From Lactobacillus johnsonii ATCC 33200 (GTDB lineage Bacteria; Bacillota; Bacilli; Lactobacillales; Lactobacillaceae): a stretch of 64,000 bases of DNA. The DNA lies in contig NZ_GG670120.1 of assembly GCF_000159355.1 (NCBI RefSeq), positions 290,209 through 354,208 of the forward strand, in the 5' to 3' direction. Under the pieces are notes generated by a model. It did no database searches, was not told the origin of the DNA, and saw nothing but the letters and a program-made list of their open reading frames with translations. Below, piece by piece: positions 39,261 through 48,392 of this stretch; the stretch's first letter is position 1, and every line of letters starts with the position of its first letter. The position numbers were made by a program, and so were the translations under genes.

Positions 39261-39292
39261 AAAAAGAGTCGCTATTAAGCGGCTCTTTTTAA
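39261..39292 (+). terminator. Intrinsic terminator of mreBCD
   Basis: AAGAGTCGCT pairs with AGCGGCTCTT (one G-U) around a short loop and is followed by TTTTT. Confidence 0.8.
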
Positions 39293-39305
39293 TATGCAAA
39301 AGATT

Positions 39306-39434
39306 TTAAAATTGAAAGACACCAGTTCCAATTAAAGCAGTAGCTACTACCCCAAGAAGGGTGATAACTGCCATAAACCAGGCCATAATAATAGTTAACT
39401 TTTGAAATCCAGATTTTTTCTTACGTTTTCTCAT
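39306..39434 (-). CDS. DUF4044 micro-protein, single membrane helix
   Basis: This 42-aa reading frame (MRKRKKKSGFQKLTIIMAWF, then MAVITLLGVVATALIGTGVF) starts with ATG behind a strong AGGAGG at 39441-39446. It has a strongly basic N-terminus and one hydrophobic helix, matching the small DUF4044 family of lactic acid bacteria. It is too short for routine ORF calling. It sits alone on the minus strand between mreD and the dcw cluster, and it lies downstream-facing toward the mreD terminator, which probably also ends it. Function unknown; a role in envelope growth is only suggested by location. Confidence 0.75.
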   Translation of the reverse strand: MRKRKKKSGFQKLTIIMAWFMAVITLLGVVATALIGTGVFQF

Positions 39435-39531
39435 ATGTCCCTCCTAAATTAATAATTCTAGTGTACCATGTTTTAATTGTAATTTTATATTTAATTGAAA
39501 TAGTTTAAAATAAACTTATTGGAGGGTTTTC

Positions 39532-39867
39532 ATGAATTTTTTGCTTATCTTTTTAATTCCTTTATGTGGAATTGTCGTTGCTGCTTTTTTAGTAAAATTA
39601 TTTCCTAAGGCTCAATTTAGTGGTTATGACATTTTTCCTTTTTTCTTTATTGTTGCTTGTCAGTTATTAACTCAAGAAACAAAGCAGCCATCTTTTTTAC
39701 CGTATGGATTTTTACTTTACTTTATTTTAGTTGTAATTATTTCAATTTATACTGCAATTAAAAACAAAAACATTTCAGTGGGTAAGACATTTGGAATGTT
39801 ATGGCACTATTTAGCAGCATCATCTATTGTTTGGTACGTTGGTCTCTTAATTTTGCTTTTACTATAA
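39532..39867 (+). CDS. DUF3397 family membrane protein
   Basis: The 111-aa protein has about four membrane segments (LLIFLIPLCGIVVAAFLV; DIFPFFFIVACQLL; YGFLLYFILVVIISIYTAI; AASSIVWYVGLLILLLL). It matches the DUF3397 family, which in lactobacilli lies just upstream of mraZ. RBS TGGAGGG precedes the ATG. A terminator separates it from mraZ. Function unknown. Confidence 0.8.
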   Translation: MNFLLIFLIPLCGIVVAAFLVKLFPKAQFSGYDIFPFFFIVACQLLTQETKQPSFLPYGFLLYFILVVIISIYTAIKNKNISVGKTFGMLWHYLAASSIVWYVGLLILLLL

Positions 39868-39897
39868 AAATTCTCCCCACTTTTTTAATAAACCTTA

Positions 39898-39932
39898 AAA
39901 TGTCCTCAATCATGATGATGAGGACATTTTTT
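39898..39932 (+). terminator. Intrinsic terminator after the DUF3397 gene
   Basis: AATGTCCTCA pairs with TGAGGACATT around a 9-base loop and is followed by TTTTT. Confidence 0.8.
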
Positions 39933-39993
39933 GTTGAATAAAATTATAACTATCATAAAATAACGTAATATATAAATAAAAAGTGTAAAACTT

Positions 39994-40032
39994 GTGGTAG
40001 AAAGTGGGGAAGTGTGGTAAATTATTCAGTGG
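39994..40032 (+). promoter_or_regulatory. MraZ boxes: direct GTGG repeats upstream of mraZ
   Basis: GTGG occurs at 39994, 40004 and 40014, exactly one helical turn (10 bp) apart, with a further GTGG at 40029. MraZ is known to bind direct repeats of this type upstream of its own gene and control the dcw cluster. The repeats are seen directly; regulation is inferred. Confidence 0.75.
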
Positions 40033-40047
40033 AAAGGGGGCTAGACC

Positions 40048-40479
40048 ATGTTCATGGGCGAGTATCATCATAATCTCGACAGCAAAGGCCGGCTAATTAT
40101 ACCAGCCAAATTTAGAGTTGAGATTGGTAATAAGATGATATTTACTCGTGGAATGGAAGGCTGTATTTTTGGCTATCCAATTGAAGAATGGCAAAAAATT
40201 GAGGCTAAGTTAGCCAAACTTCCACTGACTAAGAGAAGTGCACGTAAGTTTACGCGACTTTTCTACTCAGGTGCGATGGAGAGTGAGTTTGACAAGCAAG
40301 GACGTGTTAATCTGACCATGACACTGAAAGAGCATGCCGCACTCATTAAGGAATGTGTAATTGTTGGTGTTTCCAATAGAATTGAAATTTGGTCAGCAGA
40401 ACGCTGGAATGATTTCTCAGAGGAAGCCAACGAAAACTATGACGATATCGCAGAAGACTTGGATGACATCGAGTTATAA
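40048..40479 (+). CDS. mraZ: Transcriptional regulator MraZ
   Basis: The 143-aa AbrB/SpoVT-like protein has two tandem DNA-binding repeats: GEYHHNLDSKGRLIIPAKFR and, later, MESEFDKQGRVNLTM. It begins the dcw operon and represses it in several bacteria. RBS AAAGGGGG precedes the ATG. rsmH starts 4 bases after its stop. The DNA repeats just upstream are likely its binding site. Confidence 0.94.
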   Translation: MFMGEYHHNLDSKGRLIIPAKFRVEIGNKMIFTRGMEGCIFGYPIEEWQKIEAKLAKLPLTKRSARKFTRLFYSGAMESEFDKQGRVNLTMTLKEHAALIKECVIVGVSNRIEIWSAERWNDFSEEANENYDDIAEDLDDIEL

Positions 40480-40483
40480 AATT

Positions 40484-41431
40484 ATGAAATTCAAGCATAA
40501 AAGCGTGCTTTTGCACGAAACAATAGACAATTTAAATCCAAAAGATGGTGGTCTTTATGTAGACGCAACTTTTGGTGGTGGTGGTCACGCCCGATATCTA
40601 CTCAGTAAGTTAAATAAGGGTACTGTGATTGGATTTGATCAAGATGAGTATGCAATTTCTATGGCAAAAGAGAGTTTTGCCAAGGAGTTACAGGTAGGAG
40701 CAGAACCTCGATTAATTTTGGTTCATGATAACTTCTGTCATTTGAAAGAAAATCTGGTAGAGCTGGGGATTTCAGATGGAATAGATGGTATTTATTACGA
40801 TCTCGGAGTTTCGTCTCCACAGTTTGATCAACCTGAACGGGGTTTTTCTTATCGTTTCGATGCTCGATTAGATATGAGGATGGACCAAAGCCAAGAGTTA
40901 GATGCTTATACAATAGTAAACACGTGGTCACAAAAAGAATTAAGTGACGTTTTGTATAAGTATGGAGATGAAAAGTTTTCTCGTCAGATTGCTAGAAAAA
41001 TAGTTGATCGAAGAAAAGAGAAGCCAATTGTAACTACTTTTGATTTAGTAGATGTGATTAAGGATGCCATTCCAGCATATGCACGACGAAGTGGGGGACA
41101 TCCTGCGAAGAAGAGCTTTCAAGCTATTCGAGTTGCAGTTAACAATGAATTAGGTGTATTACAAGAATCTCTTGAAGAAGCAATTAAGCTATTGAAGCCA
41201 GGTGGTCGAATTAGTGTAATTACTTTTCAGTCTCATGAAGATAAAATCGTCAAAAAGATATTTAAAAAGTATTCTGAAGTCGAAATACCACGGGGAATGC
41301 CTATGGTACCGGCTGACAGTAAACCAACATTGCGATTGATTAGTCGCAAACCTATCATGGCAAGTAGCGATGAATTAGAGGAAAATAATCGCTCACACAG
41401 TGCCAAGTTAAGGGTTGCAGAGAAATTATAA
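40484..41431 (+). CDS. rsmH: 16S rRNA N4-cytosine(1402) methyltransferase RsmH
   Basis: The 315-aa SAM-dependent enzyme (MraW) has the motif YVDATFGGGGHARYLL, the YDLGVSSPQFD core and the helical insert with RRSGGHPAKKSFQAIRVAVN. It methylates C1402 in the P-site decoding region. The ATG at 40484 gives the family N-terminus (MKFKHKSVLLHETI). Longer in-frame starts inside mraZ are rejected. Confidence 0.95.
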   Translation: MKFKHKSVLLHETIDNLNPKDGGLYVDATFGGGGHARYLLSKLNKGTVIGFDQDEYAISMAKESFAKELQVGAEPRLILVHDNFCHLKENLVELGISDGIDGIYYDLGVSSPQFDQPERGFSYRFDARLDMRMDQSQELDAYTIVNTWSQKELSDVLYKYGDEKFSRQIARKIVDRRKEKPIVTTFDLVDVIKDAIPAYARRSGGHPAKKSFQAIRVAVNNELGVLQESLEEAIKLLKPGGRISVITFQSHEDKIVKKIFKKYSEVEIPRGMPMVPADSKPTLRLISRKPIMASSDELEENNRSHSAKLRVAEKL

Positions 41432-41459
41432 TTTTTAGTTAGTATTTAAGGAGAAAAAG

Positions 41460-41822
41460 ATGGCTGATAGCTCAGCAAGAAATTTAAATTATCAACAAAG
41501 TCAACAGCAGACTGAGCAGCCAAAGAAAGCAATTGTTCTTAATCCTAAAAGCGTTCCTTGGACAGCATTTGAAAAAAGTTTAGTCGTTCTAGGTTCACTC
41601 ATTACATTAGGTTTAATGATTTTATTGGTTTCAGCTAGCATTTCCGCTACTAGTGCTCAACATAAATTAGCAAATGTTGAGCAAAAAATAATTTCTCAAA
41701 AAAGTCATAACACTGATCTTCGTCAGAAGATTGGTGAATTAACGTCAACTACTAGAATTAATAAAATTGCCCGTGATCAAGGCTTGCACTTGGTTGAGAG
41801 TAACATTAGGAATGTCCGTTAA
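41460..41822 (+). CDS. ftsL: Cell division protein FtsL
   Basis: The 120-aa bitopic protein has a cytoplasmic N-terminus, one membrane helix (SLVVLGSLITLGLMILLVSA) and a leucine-zipper-like extracellular coil (VEQKIISQKSHNTDLRQKIG). With DivIB and DivIC it forms the FtsQLB-like complex. It shares one base with the PBP gene downstream. Confidence 0.88.
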   Translation: MADSSARNLNYQQSQQQTEQPKKAIVLNPKSVPWTAFEKSLVVLGSLITLGLMILLVSASISATSAQHKLANVEQKIISQKSHNTDLRQKIGELTSTTRINKIARDQGLHLVESNIRNVR

Positions 41823-43972
41823 TGAAAAAGTTTAATAACTTAAATAGAAATAGATCCAAAGCCCACGGCTACCGCTTTACGGTGGGGAGAATCCTCCAGC
41901 TAGTCTTGGCTTTGGTTTTTCTTGTATTTATAGGTAGATTTTTATATATAGGGATTTCAAATCAGGTTGCTGGCGAAAACCTAAATAAGCGTGTAAATCA
42001 GATTTATAGGCGAAATGAGATTTTAAAAGCAACCCGAGGAACAATTTATGATAAAAATGGTTTAACTCTTGCTGAAGATGCGCATGTCTTTACTGTGTAT
42101 GCCATCTTAGATAAGAGTTCAATTGATTATCATAATAAGCCAATGTATGTTACGAATAAACGCAAAACAGCACAAAAGTTGGCTGAAGTACTTCCTTTAA
42201 GTGAAGAAAAAATATATTCATATTTGACTCCGAAGCATAAGGCTTTCCAGGTTGAATTTGGTTCAGCTGGAACAGGGTTAACTTTATCTCAAAAGGAAAA
42301 AATTGAAGAGATGAAGTTGCCAGGAATTAAATTTATAGAAACTCCATCTAGACTTTATCCCAATGGAAACTTTGCTTCTCACATTATTGGTTTGGCACAA
42401 CCCCAAAAGAACCAAGGAAACAGTACTTTAGTTGGTACGATGGGAATTGAAGCATACTTTGACAAGCAATTAGCCGGTAAAGATGGGTATCGCGAAGCGT
42501 TTGTAGATGCAGAAAATTATCAATTGCCTAATAGTCAAAAGAATGCACGTGCCACAAAAGATGGAGACAATATTTATTTGACACTTGATTCACGACTGCA
42601 AACTTACTTAGAGGTTTTAATGTCGCAAGTGCAAGATAAATACAAGCCAAAAGCTTTAACAGCAGTTGTAGAAGATATTAAAACTGGTAAAATTCTGGCT
42701 GCTTCTCAGCGTCCTACCTTTAATCCTCAAACTAAAAAGGGATTAGATACATCATGGCGAAATATGTTAGTGCAGGATTCCTATGAACCGGGATCAGTTT
42801 TCAAAGTTTTAACTTATTCAAGTGCAATTGAAAGTGGTCATTACAATCCTAATGAACAATACAAGTCTGGAGCAGTCACTGTTCAGGGCTCAACAATTCA
42901 TGACTGGAACAATAGTGGGTGGGGAAGCATTCCATTTAGCCAAGCATTTCCTCGTTCCAGTAATGTTGGTTTTGTAAAACTTGAACAAAAGATGGGTTCA
43001 AAAACTTGGAAAGAATATTTGAATAAATACCGAATCGGTAAAAAGACAGGGGTAACGCTTCCTGGAGAAACCGCAGGTATTTTAAACTTTTCTACTCCGT
43101 TGAATCAGGCTGTTACTGCATTTGGACAAGGGGTTAATGTTAATGCAATGCAAATGATGCAAGCATATAGTGCCTTGGCCAATAATGGTCAGATGGTAAA
43201 ACCTCAATTTGTCGAAAAAATAGTTTCACCTTCTGGTAAAGTAGTAGAAAAGTTTCACCGTACAAAAGTCGGAACACCTATTTATTCTGCTAAAACAGCT
43301 AAAACTGTTCTAAAAGGAATGCAAGATGTTGTAAACGCATCTTACGGTACTGGTGCAGCTTATAAAATGCCGGGAAAGAGCATCGCTGTAAAAACTGGTA
43401 CGGCACAAATAGCTGGACCTCATGGTGGATATTTGACTGGGGATAATAATTATATTTTCTCAGTAGTTGGGGTAACACCTGCTAATAATCCTCGTTATTG
43501 TGTTTATTTAACCATGAAGCAGCCACAAAAAATGTCCAAACCAGCTGAAACAATTCTTTCTTCTATTTTTAAACCAATTATGAATCGCTTGATTTCACTT
43601 TCTGATTCTTCAGCAAAGGTTAATGAAAAAGTAACCGTCCCCGCTTTAACTGGTAAAAGCGTTGAAAAAGCAAAAGAAGATGCTAATAATGCAGGAGTTT
43701 CAGTTGAAGTGATTGGAACTGGAAAGAATGTTAGTCGGCAGTCAGTAGGAGCTGGTGTAAAAGAAGATACCGATACAAAGATTTTCTTGTATACTGGAGG
43801 ACAAGTTACATGTCCAAATATGGTTGACTGGAGCGAAGATGAGGTTAATAGCTTCATGACGACAACTGATATTCCAATTACGATTAATGGAAAAGGAAAA
43901 GTTACTAAACAGTCTATTCCGGCTGGGAAAGTAATTGATAAAAATAGTAAGCTATCTGTAAACTTAAAATAG
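41822..43972 (+). CDS. Class B penicillin-binding protein with PASTA domains (PBP2x-like divisome transpeptidase)
   Basis: This transpeptidase cross-links septal peptidoglycan with FtsW. The 716-aa protein has a membrane anchor near residues 25-45, a dimerisation domain, and the penicillin-binding motifs SVFK (nucleophile Ser325), SSN near 380 and KTGTAQ near 524. Two PASTA repeats occupy about residues 600-716. PASTA domains and its place between ftsL and mraY point to the PBP2x type. ATG overlaps the ftsL stop by one base. Confidence 0.93.
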   Translation: MKKFNNLNRNRSKAHGYRFTVGRILQLVLALVFLVFIGRFLYIGISNQVAGENLNKRVNQIYRRNEILKATRGTIYDKNGLTLAEDAHVFTVYAILDKSSIDYHNKPMYVTNKRKTAQKLAEVLPLSEEKIYSYLTPKHKAFQVEFGSAGTGLTLSQKEKIEEMKLPGIKFIETPSRLYPNGNFASHIIGLAQPQKNQGNSTLVGTMGIEAYFDKQLAGKDGYREAFVDAENYQLPNSQKNARATKDGDNIYLTLDSRLQTYLEVLMSQVQDKYKPKALTAVVEDIKTGKILAASQRPTFNPQTKKGLDTSWRNMLVQDSYEPGSVFKVLTYSSAIESGHYNPNEQYKSGAVTVQGSTIHDWNNSGWGSIPFSQAFPRSSNVGFVKLEQKMGSKTWKEYLNKYRIGKKTGVTLPGETAGILNFSTPLNQAVTAFGQGVNVNAMQMMQAYSALANNGQMVKPQFVEKIVSPSGKVVEKFHRTKVGTPIYSAKTAKTVLKGMQDVVNASYGTGAAYKMPGKSIAVKTGTAQIAGPHGGYLTGDNNYIFSVVGVTPANNPRYCVYLTMKQPQKMSKPAETILSSIFKPIMNRLISLSDSSAKVNEKVTVPALTGKSVEKAKEDANNAGVSVEVIGTGKNVSRQSVGAGVKEDTDTKIFLYTGGQVTCPNMVDWSEDEVNSFMTTTDIPITINGKGKVTKQSIPAGKVIDKNSKLSVNLK

Positions 43973-43996
43973 TAAAAGTTAAAGGAGTAATACAAA

Positions 43997-44956
43997 ATGC
44001 AGTTTTCTTTGATACCGTTCATTAGCAGCTTTGCTCTTACGGTTATCTTCTTACCGTTGTTTATTGGTTTCATGCGAATGAAACATGAAGGACAAGTTAT
44101 TAGAGATGAAGGCCCTAAGTGGCATGAGAAAAAATCAGGTACACCAACTATGGGTGGAGTGGTCTTTATGCTTGCCGGTGTTATTTCTACCTTATGGGTG
44201 TTGATTTGGCAAAAAGATTTAAATAAGACTGCATGGATTTTAATTATTGCTTTCTTAGGATACGGAATTATTGGCTTTTTAGATGATGGAATTAAGCTAT
44301 ATTTCAAACGTAACTTAGGCTTGAGAGCATGGCAAAAATTATTAGGACAAATTATTATTGCAGCTTTAATTATTACGCTAGCCTTTAGTGATCATTTTGC
44401 CTTTGAATTATATATTCCTTTTGCAGGAATGGTAAGAAATTCTTTCTTGTTTAGTTTATTTGTCCTTTTCTGGTTGGTTGGTTTTTCTAACGCAGTTAAC
44501 TTATCTGATGGTTTAGATGGATTAGCAACTGGTTTATCCATTATTGCTTATGCTACTTATGCTTGGATAGCTTACCAAGAAAGAAATTGGGTTATCGTTG
44601 TATTTACTCTCAGTGTAATTGGTGGTTTAGTAGGTTTCTTCATTTTCAATCATAAGCCAGCTAAAATTTTCATGGGAGATGCAGGTTCATTAGCTTTAGG
44701 TGGAGGATTAGCCACTGTATCGATTTTCCTTCATCGTCCATGGTCATTGCTTTTAATTGGAATTGTTTTTGTATTAGAAACTTTAAGTGTGATCTTACAA
44801 GTTATTTCCTTCCAAACTACTGGAAAGAGAATTTTCAAGATGACACCAATCCATCACCATTTCGAAATGCTTGGCTGGTCTGAATGGAAGGTTGATATTG
44901 TATTTTGGATTGTTGGTTTAATTGGAAGTATTATTTATTTAATTATCTGGGGTTAA
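43997..44956 (+). CDS. mraY: Phospho-N-acetylmuramoyl-pentapeptide transferase MraY
   Basis: MraY transfers phospho-MurNAc-pentapeptide from UDP to undecaprenyl phosphate, making lipid I. The 319-aa protein has about ten membrane segments, the catalytic [29 protein letters not shown] and the C-terminal [13 protein letters not shown] histidines. RBS AAAGGAG. It is followed by murD after 7 bases. Confidence 0.97.
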   Translation: MQFSLIPFISSFALTVIFLPLFIGFMRMKHEGQVIRDEGPKWHEKKSGTPTMGGVVFMLAGVISTLWVLIWQKDLNKTAWILIIAFLGYGIIGFLDDGIKLYFKRNLGLRAWQKLLGQIIIAALIITLAFSDHFAFELYIPFAGMVRNSFLFSLFVLFWLVGFSNAVNLSDGLDGLATGLSIIAYATYAWIAYQERNWVIVVFTLSVIGGLVGFFIFNHKPAKIFMGDAGSLALGGGLATVSIFLHRPWSLLLIGIVFVLETLSVILQVISFQTTGKRIFKMTPIHHHFEMLGWSEWKVDIVFWIVGLIGSIIYLIIWG

Positions 44957-44963
44957 TTTTAAA

Positions 44964-46346
44964 ATGAAAAAAATTAAGACATACGAAAATAAAAATATTT
45001 TGATTTTAGGCTTAGGAAAGAGTGGCTTTTCCGTTGCTAAACTTCTTTTGAAGCTTGGCGCTAAGCTAACTTTAAATGATAAAAAAGATTTATCTAATGA
45101 TGATCGTGCTGCTGAATTAGATAAGTTAGGAGTTAGAGTTATTTCTGGATACCATCCAGTAGAGATTTTTGATGAGGAAAAATTTGATTATCTTGTTAAA
45201 AACCCCGGAATTCCTTATGAAAATCCAATGGTAGAGAAGGCCGAAAAATTAAATATTCCAGTTATTACTGAGCCTGAAATTGCACTTAATGTTAGTGAAG
45301 CACCATATGTTTGTGTTACTGGCTCAAATGGAAAGACAACTACGGTCATGCTTACCCAAAGAATTATGGATCATCATTTATCTAAAAATGGTGGTCATGC
45401 TTATGCAGTTGGTAATATTGGTGTTCCAATTTCAGAAGTAGTTGAAAAAGCAACCTCTAAAGATCTCCTAGTAGTAGAAATGTCCAGTTTCCAATTACTT
45501 GGGGTAACTGATATTAAACCTAAAGTAGCTGCCATTGTTGATATTTATAATAATGTTCACCTTGACTACCATAAGACTTTTGACAATTATGTTGAAGCTA
45601 AGCTTAGAATTACTCAATCTCAAGATCAAGATGATTATTTCATTGCTAACTTTGATCAAAAGAATATTTTAGAAAAAGAGCTTGATAAGACAAAAGCTAA
45701 GGTTCAGACATTTTCGGAAACAGATAAAACTGCCGACTATTTTATTGGTGATGAATATCTTGAAAGCAAAGACGATCATCACATTATGAAGATCAGCGAT
45801 ATCAAGATCCCAGGTATTCATAACCAACAAAATTGTTTAGTAGCCATTGCCATTTCTAAATTAATGGGTGCAGATGATAGTGACATTCAATATGCATTAA
45901 GTACTTTTACTGGTGCGACTCACCGTTTGCAATATGTAATGACTTATAATGATCGTAAAATTTATAACGATTCAAAATCAACGAATATTGAAGCTGCTAC
46001 TGTAGCTATTCCATCATTTAAAGAGCCTGAAGTTTTGATTGCGGGTGGATTAGATCGTGGATTCATGTTTGATTCACTAGTTCCACTATTTAAAAAGCAT
46101 GTAAAATCAATTGTACTTTATGGTGAAACTAAATATCTTTTAGCTGATGCCGCTCGTAAAGCGGGTATTAAAGATATCGTAATTGTTAATACTTTACAAG
46201 AAGCTGTTCCGCGAGCATATGAATTAAGTGAAGCAGGAGATGTTATTTTGTTTTCACCAGCATGTGCATCTTGGGATCAATTTAACACTTTTGAAGAACG
46301 TGGAGACTTTTTTGTAAAATTTATTAAGGAATTAAAGACTAAATAA
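44964..46346 (+). CDS. murD: UDP-N-acetylmuramoyl-L-alanine--D-glutamate ligase MurD
   Basis: It adds D-glutamate to UDP-MurNAc-L-Ala. The 460-aa enzyme has an N-terminal Rossmann domain (LGLGKSGFSVAKLL), the P-loop GSNGKTTT near residue 118, central HRLQYV and the C-terminal FSPACASWDQFNTFEERG typical of MurD. It lies in cytoplasmic steps of wall synthesis ahead of murG. Confidence 0.97.
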   Translation: MKKIKTYENKNILILGLGKSGFSVAKLLLKLGAKLTLNDKKDLSNDDRAAELDKLGVRVISGYHPVEIFDEEKFDYLVKNPGIPYENPMVEKAEKLNIPVITEPEIALNVSEAPYVCVTGSNGKTTTVMLTQRIMDHHLSKNGGHAYAVGNIGVPISEVVEKATSKDLLVVEMSSFQLLGVTDIKPKVAAIVDIYNNVHLDYHKTFDNYVEAKLRITQSQDQDDYFIANFDQKNILEKELDKTKAKVQTFSETDKTADYFIGDEYLESKDDHHIMKISDIKIPGIHNQQNCLVAIAISKLMGADDSDIQYALSTFTGATHRLQYVMTYNDRKIYNDSKSTNIEAATVAIPSFKEPEVLIAGGLDRGFMFDSLVPLFKKHVKSIVLYGETKYLLADAARKAGIKDIVIVNTLQEAVPRAYELSEAGDVILFSPACASWDQFNTFEERGDFFVKFIKELKTK

Positions 46347-46348
46347 AA

Positions 46349-47461
46349 ATGAGAGTAATTTTTTCTGGTGGCGGAACTGGTGGCCACATATATCCAATTA
46401 TGGCGTTAATTGAACGTTTGAAAGAACGTAAATTAGTTACAAATGATGAAATTTTGTTTGTTGGGACTGATCGAGGATTAGAATCGAAGATTGTTCCTGC
46501 GGCAGGAGTTCCTTTTAAGACTTTAAAAATCAAAGGATTTGATCGAAAACATCCCCTAAAGAATTTCGAAACAATCGAATTATTTATTAAAGCTACAAAA
46601 GAAGCAAAACAAATTATTAAGAACTTTAAACCTGATGTAGTCGTTGGAACTGGTGGATATGTATCAGGTGCCATAGTTTATGAGGCAGCTAAAATGCATG
46701 TTCCAACTATCATTCATGAATCTAATTCAGTAGTTGGACTAGCAAATAAGTTTTTAGCTCATTATGTTGATAAAATTTGTTATACCTTTGATGATGCTGC
46801 AAAGCAATTTTCAGAGAAAAAGAAATTAGTAAAAACTGGTAATCCACGCTCACAACAAGTTCTTGGTTTAAATAAAGAAAACATTGATATTGCTAAGAAA
46901 TGGGATTTAAATCCTAACATGCCAACTGTACTTATTTTTGGTGGCTCACGCGGTGCTTTAGCAATTAATCAAATCGTTGAAAAGTCTTTATCAGAGCTTG
47001 AAACAAAACCATATCAGGTTATTTGGGCAACTGGACAATTGTATTATGGTGATGTTAAGAAAAAATTAGCCGGTAAAGAAGTGAATTCAAATATAAAGAT
47101 TGTTCCTTATATTGATAATATGCCAGGCTTATTACCACAAATGACATGCGTTGTAGCACGATCTGGGGCAACTAGTTTGGCTGAATTTACCGCCCTTGGT
47201 GTGCCTGTAATTTTAATACCTAGTCCAAATGTAACGCATAATCATCAAATGAAAAATGCGCTTGATATGGAAAAAGCAGGAGCGGCTTTAGTTATTGCAG
47301 AAAATGATTTAAATCCTAATAACTTTGTTTCATCAATCGATCATATTCTACTCGATACAAATTATGCAAAGAAGATGAGTGAAGCATCTAAGAAATTAGG
47401 TGTTCCAGATGCATCTGATCAAGTAATTTCGGTGATGGAAAGTCTAATTAAAAATAAATAG
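46349..47461 (+). CDS. murG: UDP-N-acetylglucosamine transferase MurG
   Basis: MurG converts lipid I to lipid II on the inner membrane face. The 370-aa GT28 enzyme has the N-terminal glycine loop SGGGTGGHIYP, the second G-loop FGGSRGALAIN, and the conserved ARSGATSLAEFTALGVP. It starts 2 bases after murD. Confidence 0.97.
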   Translation: MRVIFSGGGTGGHIYPIMALIERLKERKLVTNDEILFVGTDRGLESKIVPAAGVPFKTLKIKGFDRKHPLKNFETIELFIKATKEAKQIIKNFKPDVVVGTGGYVSGAIVYEAAKMHVPTIIHESNSVVGLANKFLAHYVDKICYTFDDAAKQFSEKKKLVKTGNPRSQQVLGLNKENIDIAKKWDLNPNMPTVLIFGGSRGALAINQIVEKSLSELETKPYQVIWATGQLYYGDVKKKLAGKEVNSNIKIVPYIDNMPGLLPQMTCVVARSGATSLAEFTALGVPVILIPSPNVTHNHQMKNALDMEKAGAALVIAENDLNPNNFVSSIDHILLDTNYAKKMSEASKKLGVPDASDQVISVMESLIKNK

Positions 47462-47479
47462 TGAAAGGGAGTGAGGCAT

Positions 47480-48328
47480 GTGGCTAAAAGAAAAATAACC
47501 AAAAAAGATCCTAAAAAAGAATTGTCAGGATGGATTGATTATAAAAATAAGACAAACACTAATGAAAAAAGACGGGTCTCTGCCTCACTAACTAAATTGC
47601 AAGCTGAACGTCGGCATGCTTTATTGACTCGATTAGGTTTTATAATTTTCTTTTCACTGTGTTGTATTTTAGCTTTAGGATACTATATTTCTCCAAAAGC
47701 AAATGTAGCAAGCGTACAGGTTAAAGGAGCGCCTGAATTAAATAGTAGGCAAGTAGTAAAGACTGTAGGTATTTCTCCTGAAAACAAGGTTGTCTTTTGT
47801 CTCCTAAAAGGAAAAGAATACAGTAAAAAACTATCAGCTACTTTCCCAGAAATAGACAAAGTACAAGTGGGCGTCCAAAAAGCAAATCATTTGATTTTAA
47901 ATATCAAAGAGCGACCAGTAATCGGATATATCCATGAAGGTGACGGCTATCGCAAAATCTTGGCGACTGGAAAAGTAGGTAGCCAAATTATCGCAAGTAA
48001 TAAAATTGATAAAAATAAGCCTTTGTTTACTGGATATAATCAAAAAGTCTCTCTTAGTGAAGATATCAAAGTTTATGCCAGTCTTCCACAAAATATCCGT
48101 GACCAAGTTAAAATGCTGAGTGGTGAAACACGAAGGCCAACGCAGATTATTTTGGTAATGAAAGATAATAATATAGTTATTGGAAATCTTTCTACCATTA
48201 AAAGTAAGATGCGCTACTATGACAAAATTAAAAGTCAGCTAAGAGAACCATCTGTAATTGATTTTGAAATTGGTGCTTATAGTAGACCGCTCACACAGGC
48301 AGAAAAAGTCAAATTAGGACTGACTTGA
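47480..48328 (+). CDS. divIB: Cell division protein DivIB/FtsQ
   Basis: The 282-aa bitopic protein has a long basic cytoplasmic tail (AKRKITKKDPKKELSGW), one membrane helix (LGFIIFFSLCCILALGYYI), a POTRA domain (VASVQVKGAPELNSRQVVK) and a beta domain. It belongs to the DivIB-DivIC-FtsL complex. The GTG at 47480 lies 9 bases after AAAGGGAG; the in-frame GTG at 47471 abuts that site and is rejected. Confidence 0.92.
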   Translation: MAKRKITKKDPKKELSGWIDYKNKTNTNEKRRVSASLTKLQAERRHALLTRLGFIIFFSLCCILALGYYISPKANVASVQVKGAPELNSRQVVKTVGISPENKVVFCLLKGKEYSKKLSATFPEIDKVQVGVQKANHLILNIKERPVIGYIHEGDGYRKILATGKVGSQIIASNKIDKNKPLFTGYNQKVSLSEDIKVYASLPQNIRDQVKMLSGETRRPTQIILVMKDNNIVIGNLSTIKSKMRYYDKIKSQLREPSVIDFEIGAYSRPLTQAEKVKLGLT

Positions 48329-48392
48329 TATTAGTGAGAACTTAAACCATATGTTAAAATTTATTGTATAGTTATGTTTTGGGGGCATTACC

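Noticed and set aside
40361-40483. Longer RsmH start inside mraZ.
   Set aside because: It would run in another frame across mraZ. The ATG at 40484 gives the conserved N-terminus.
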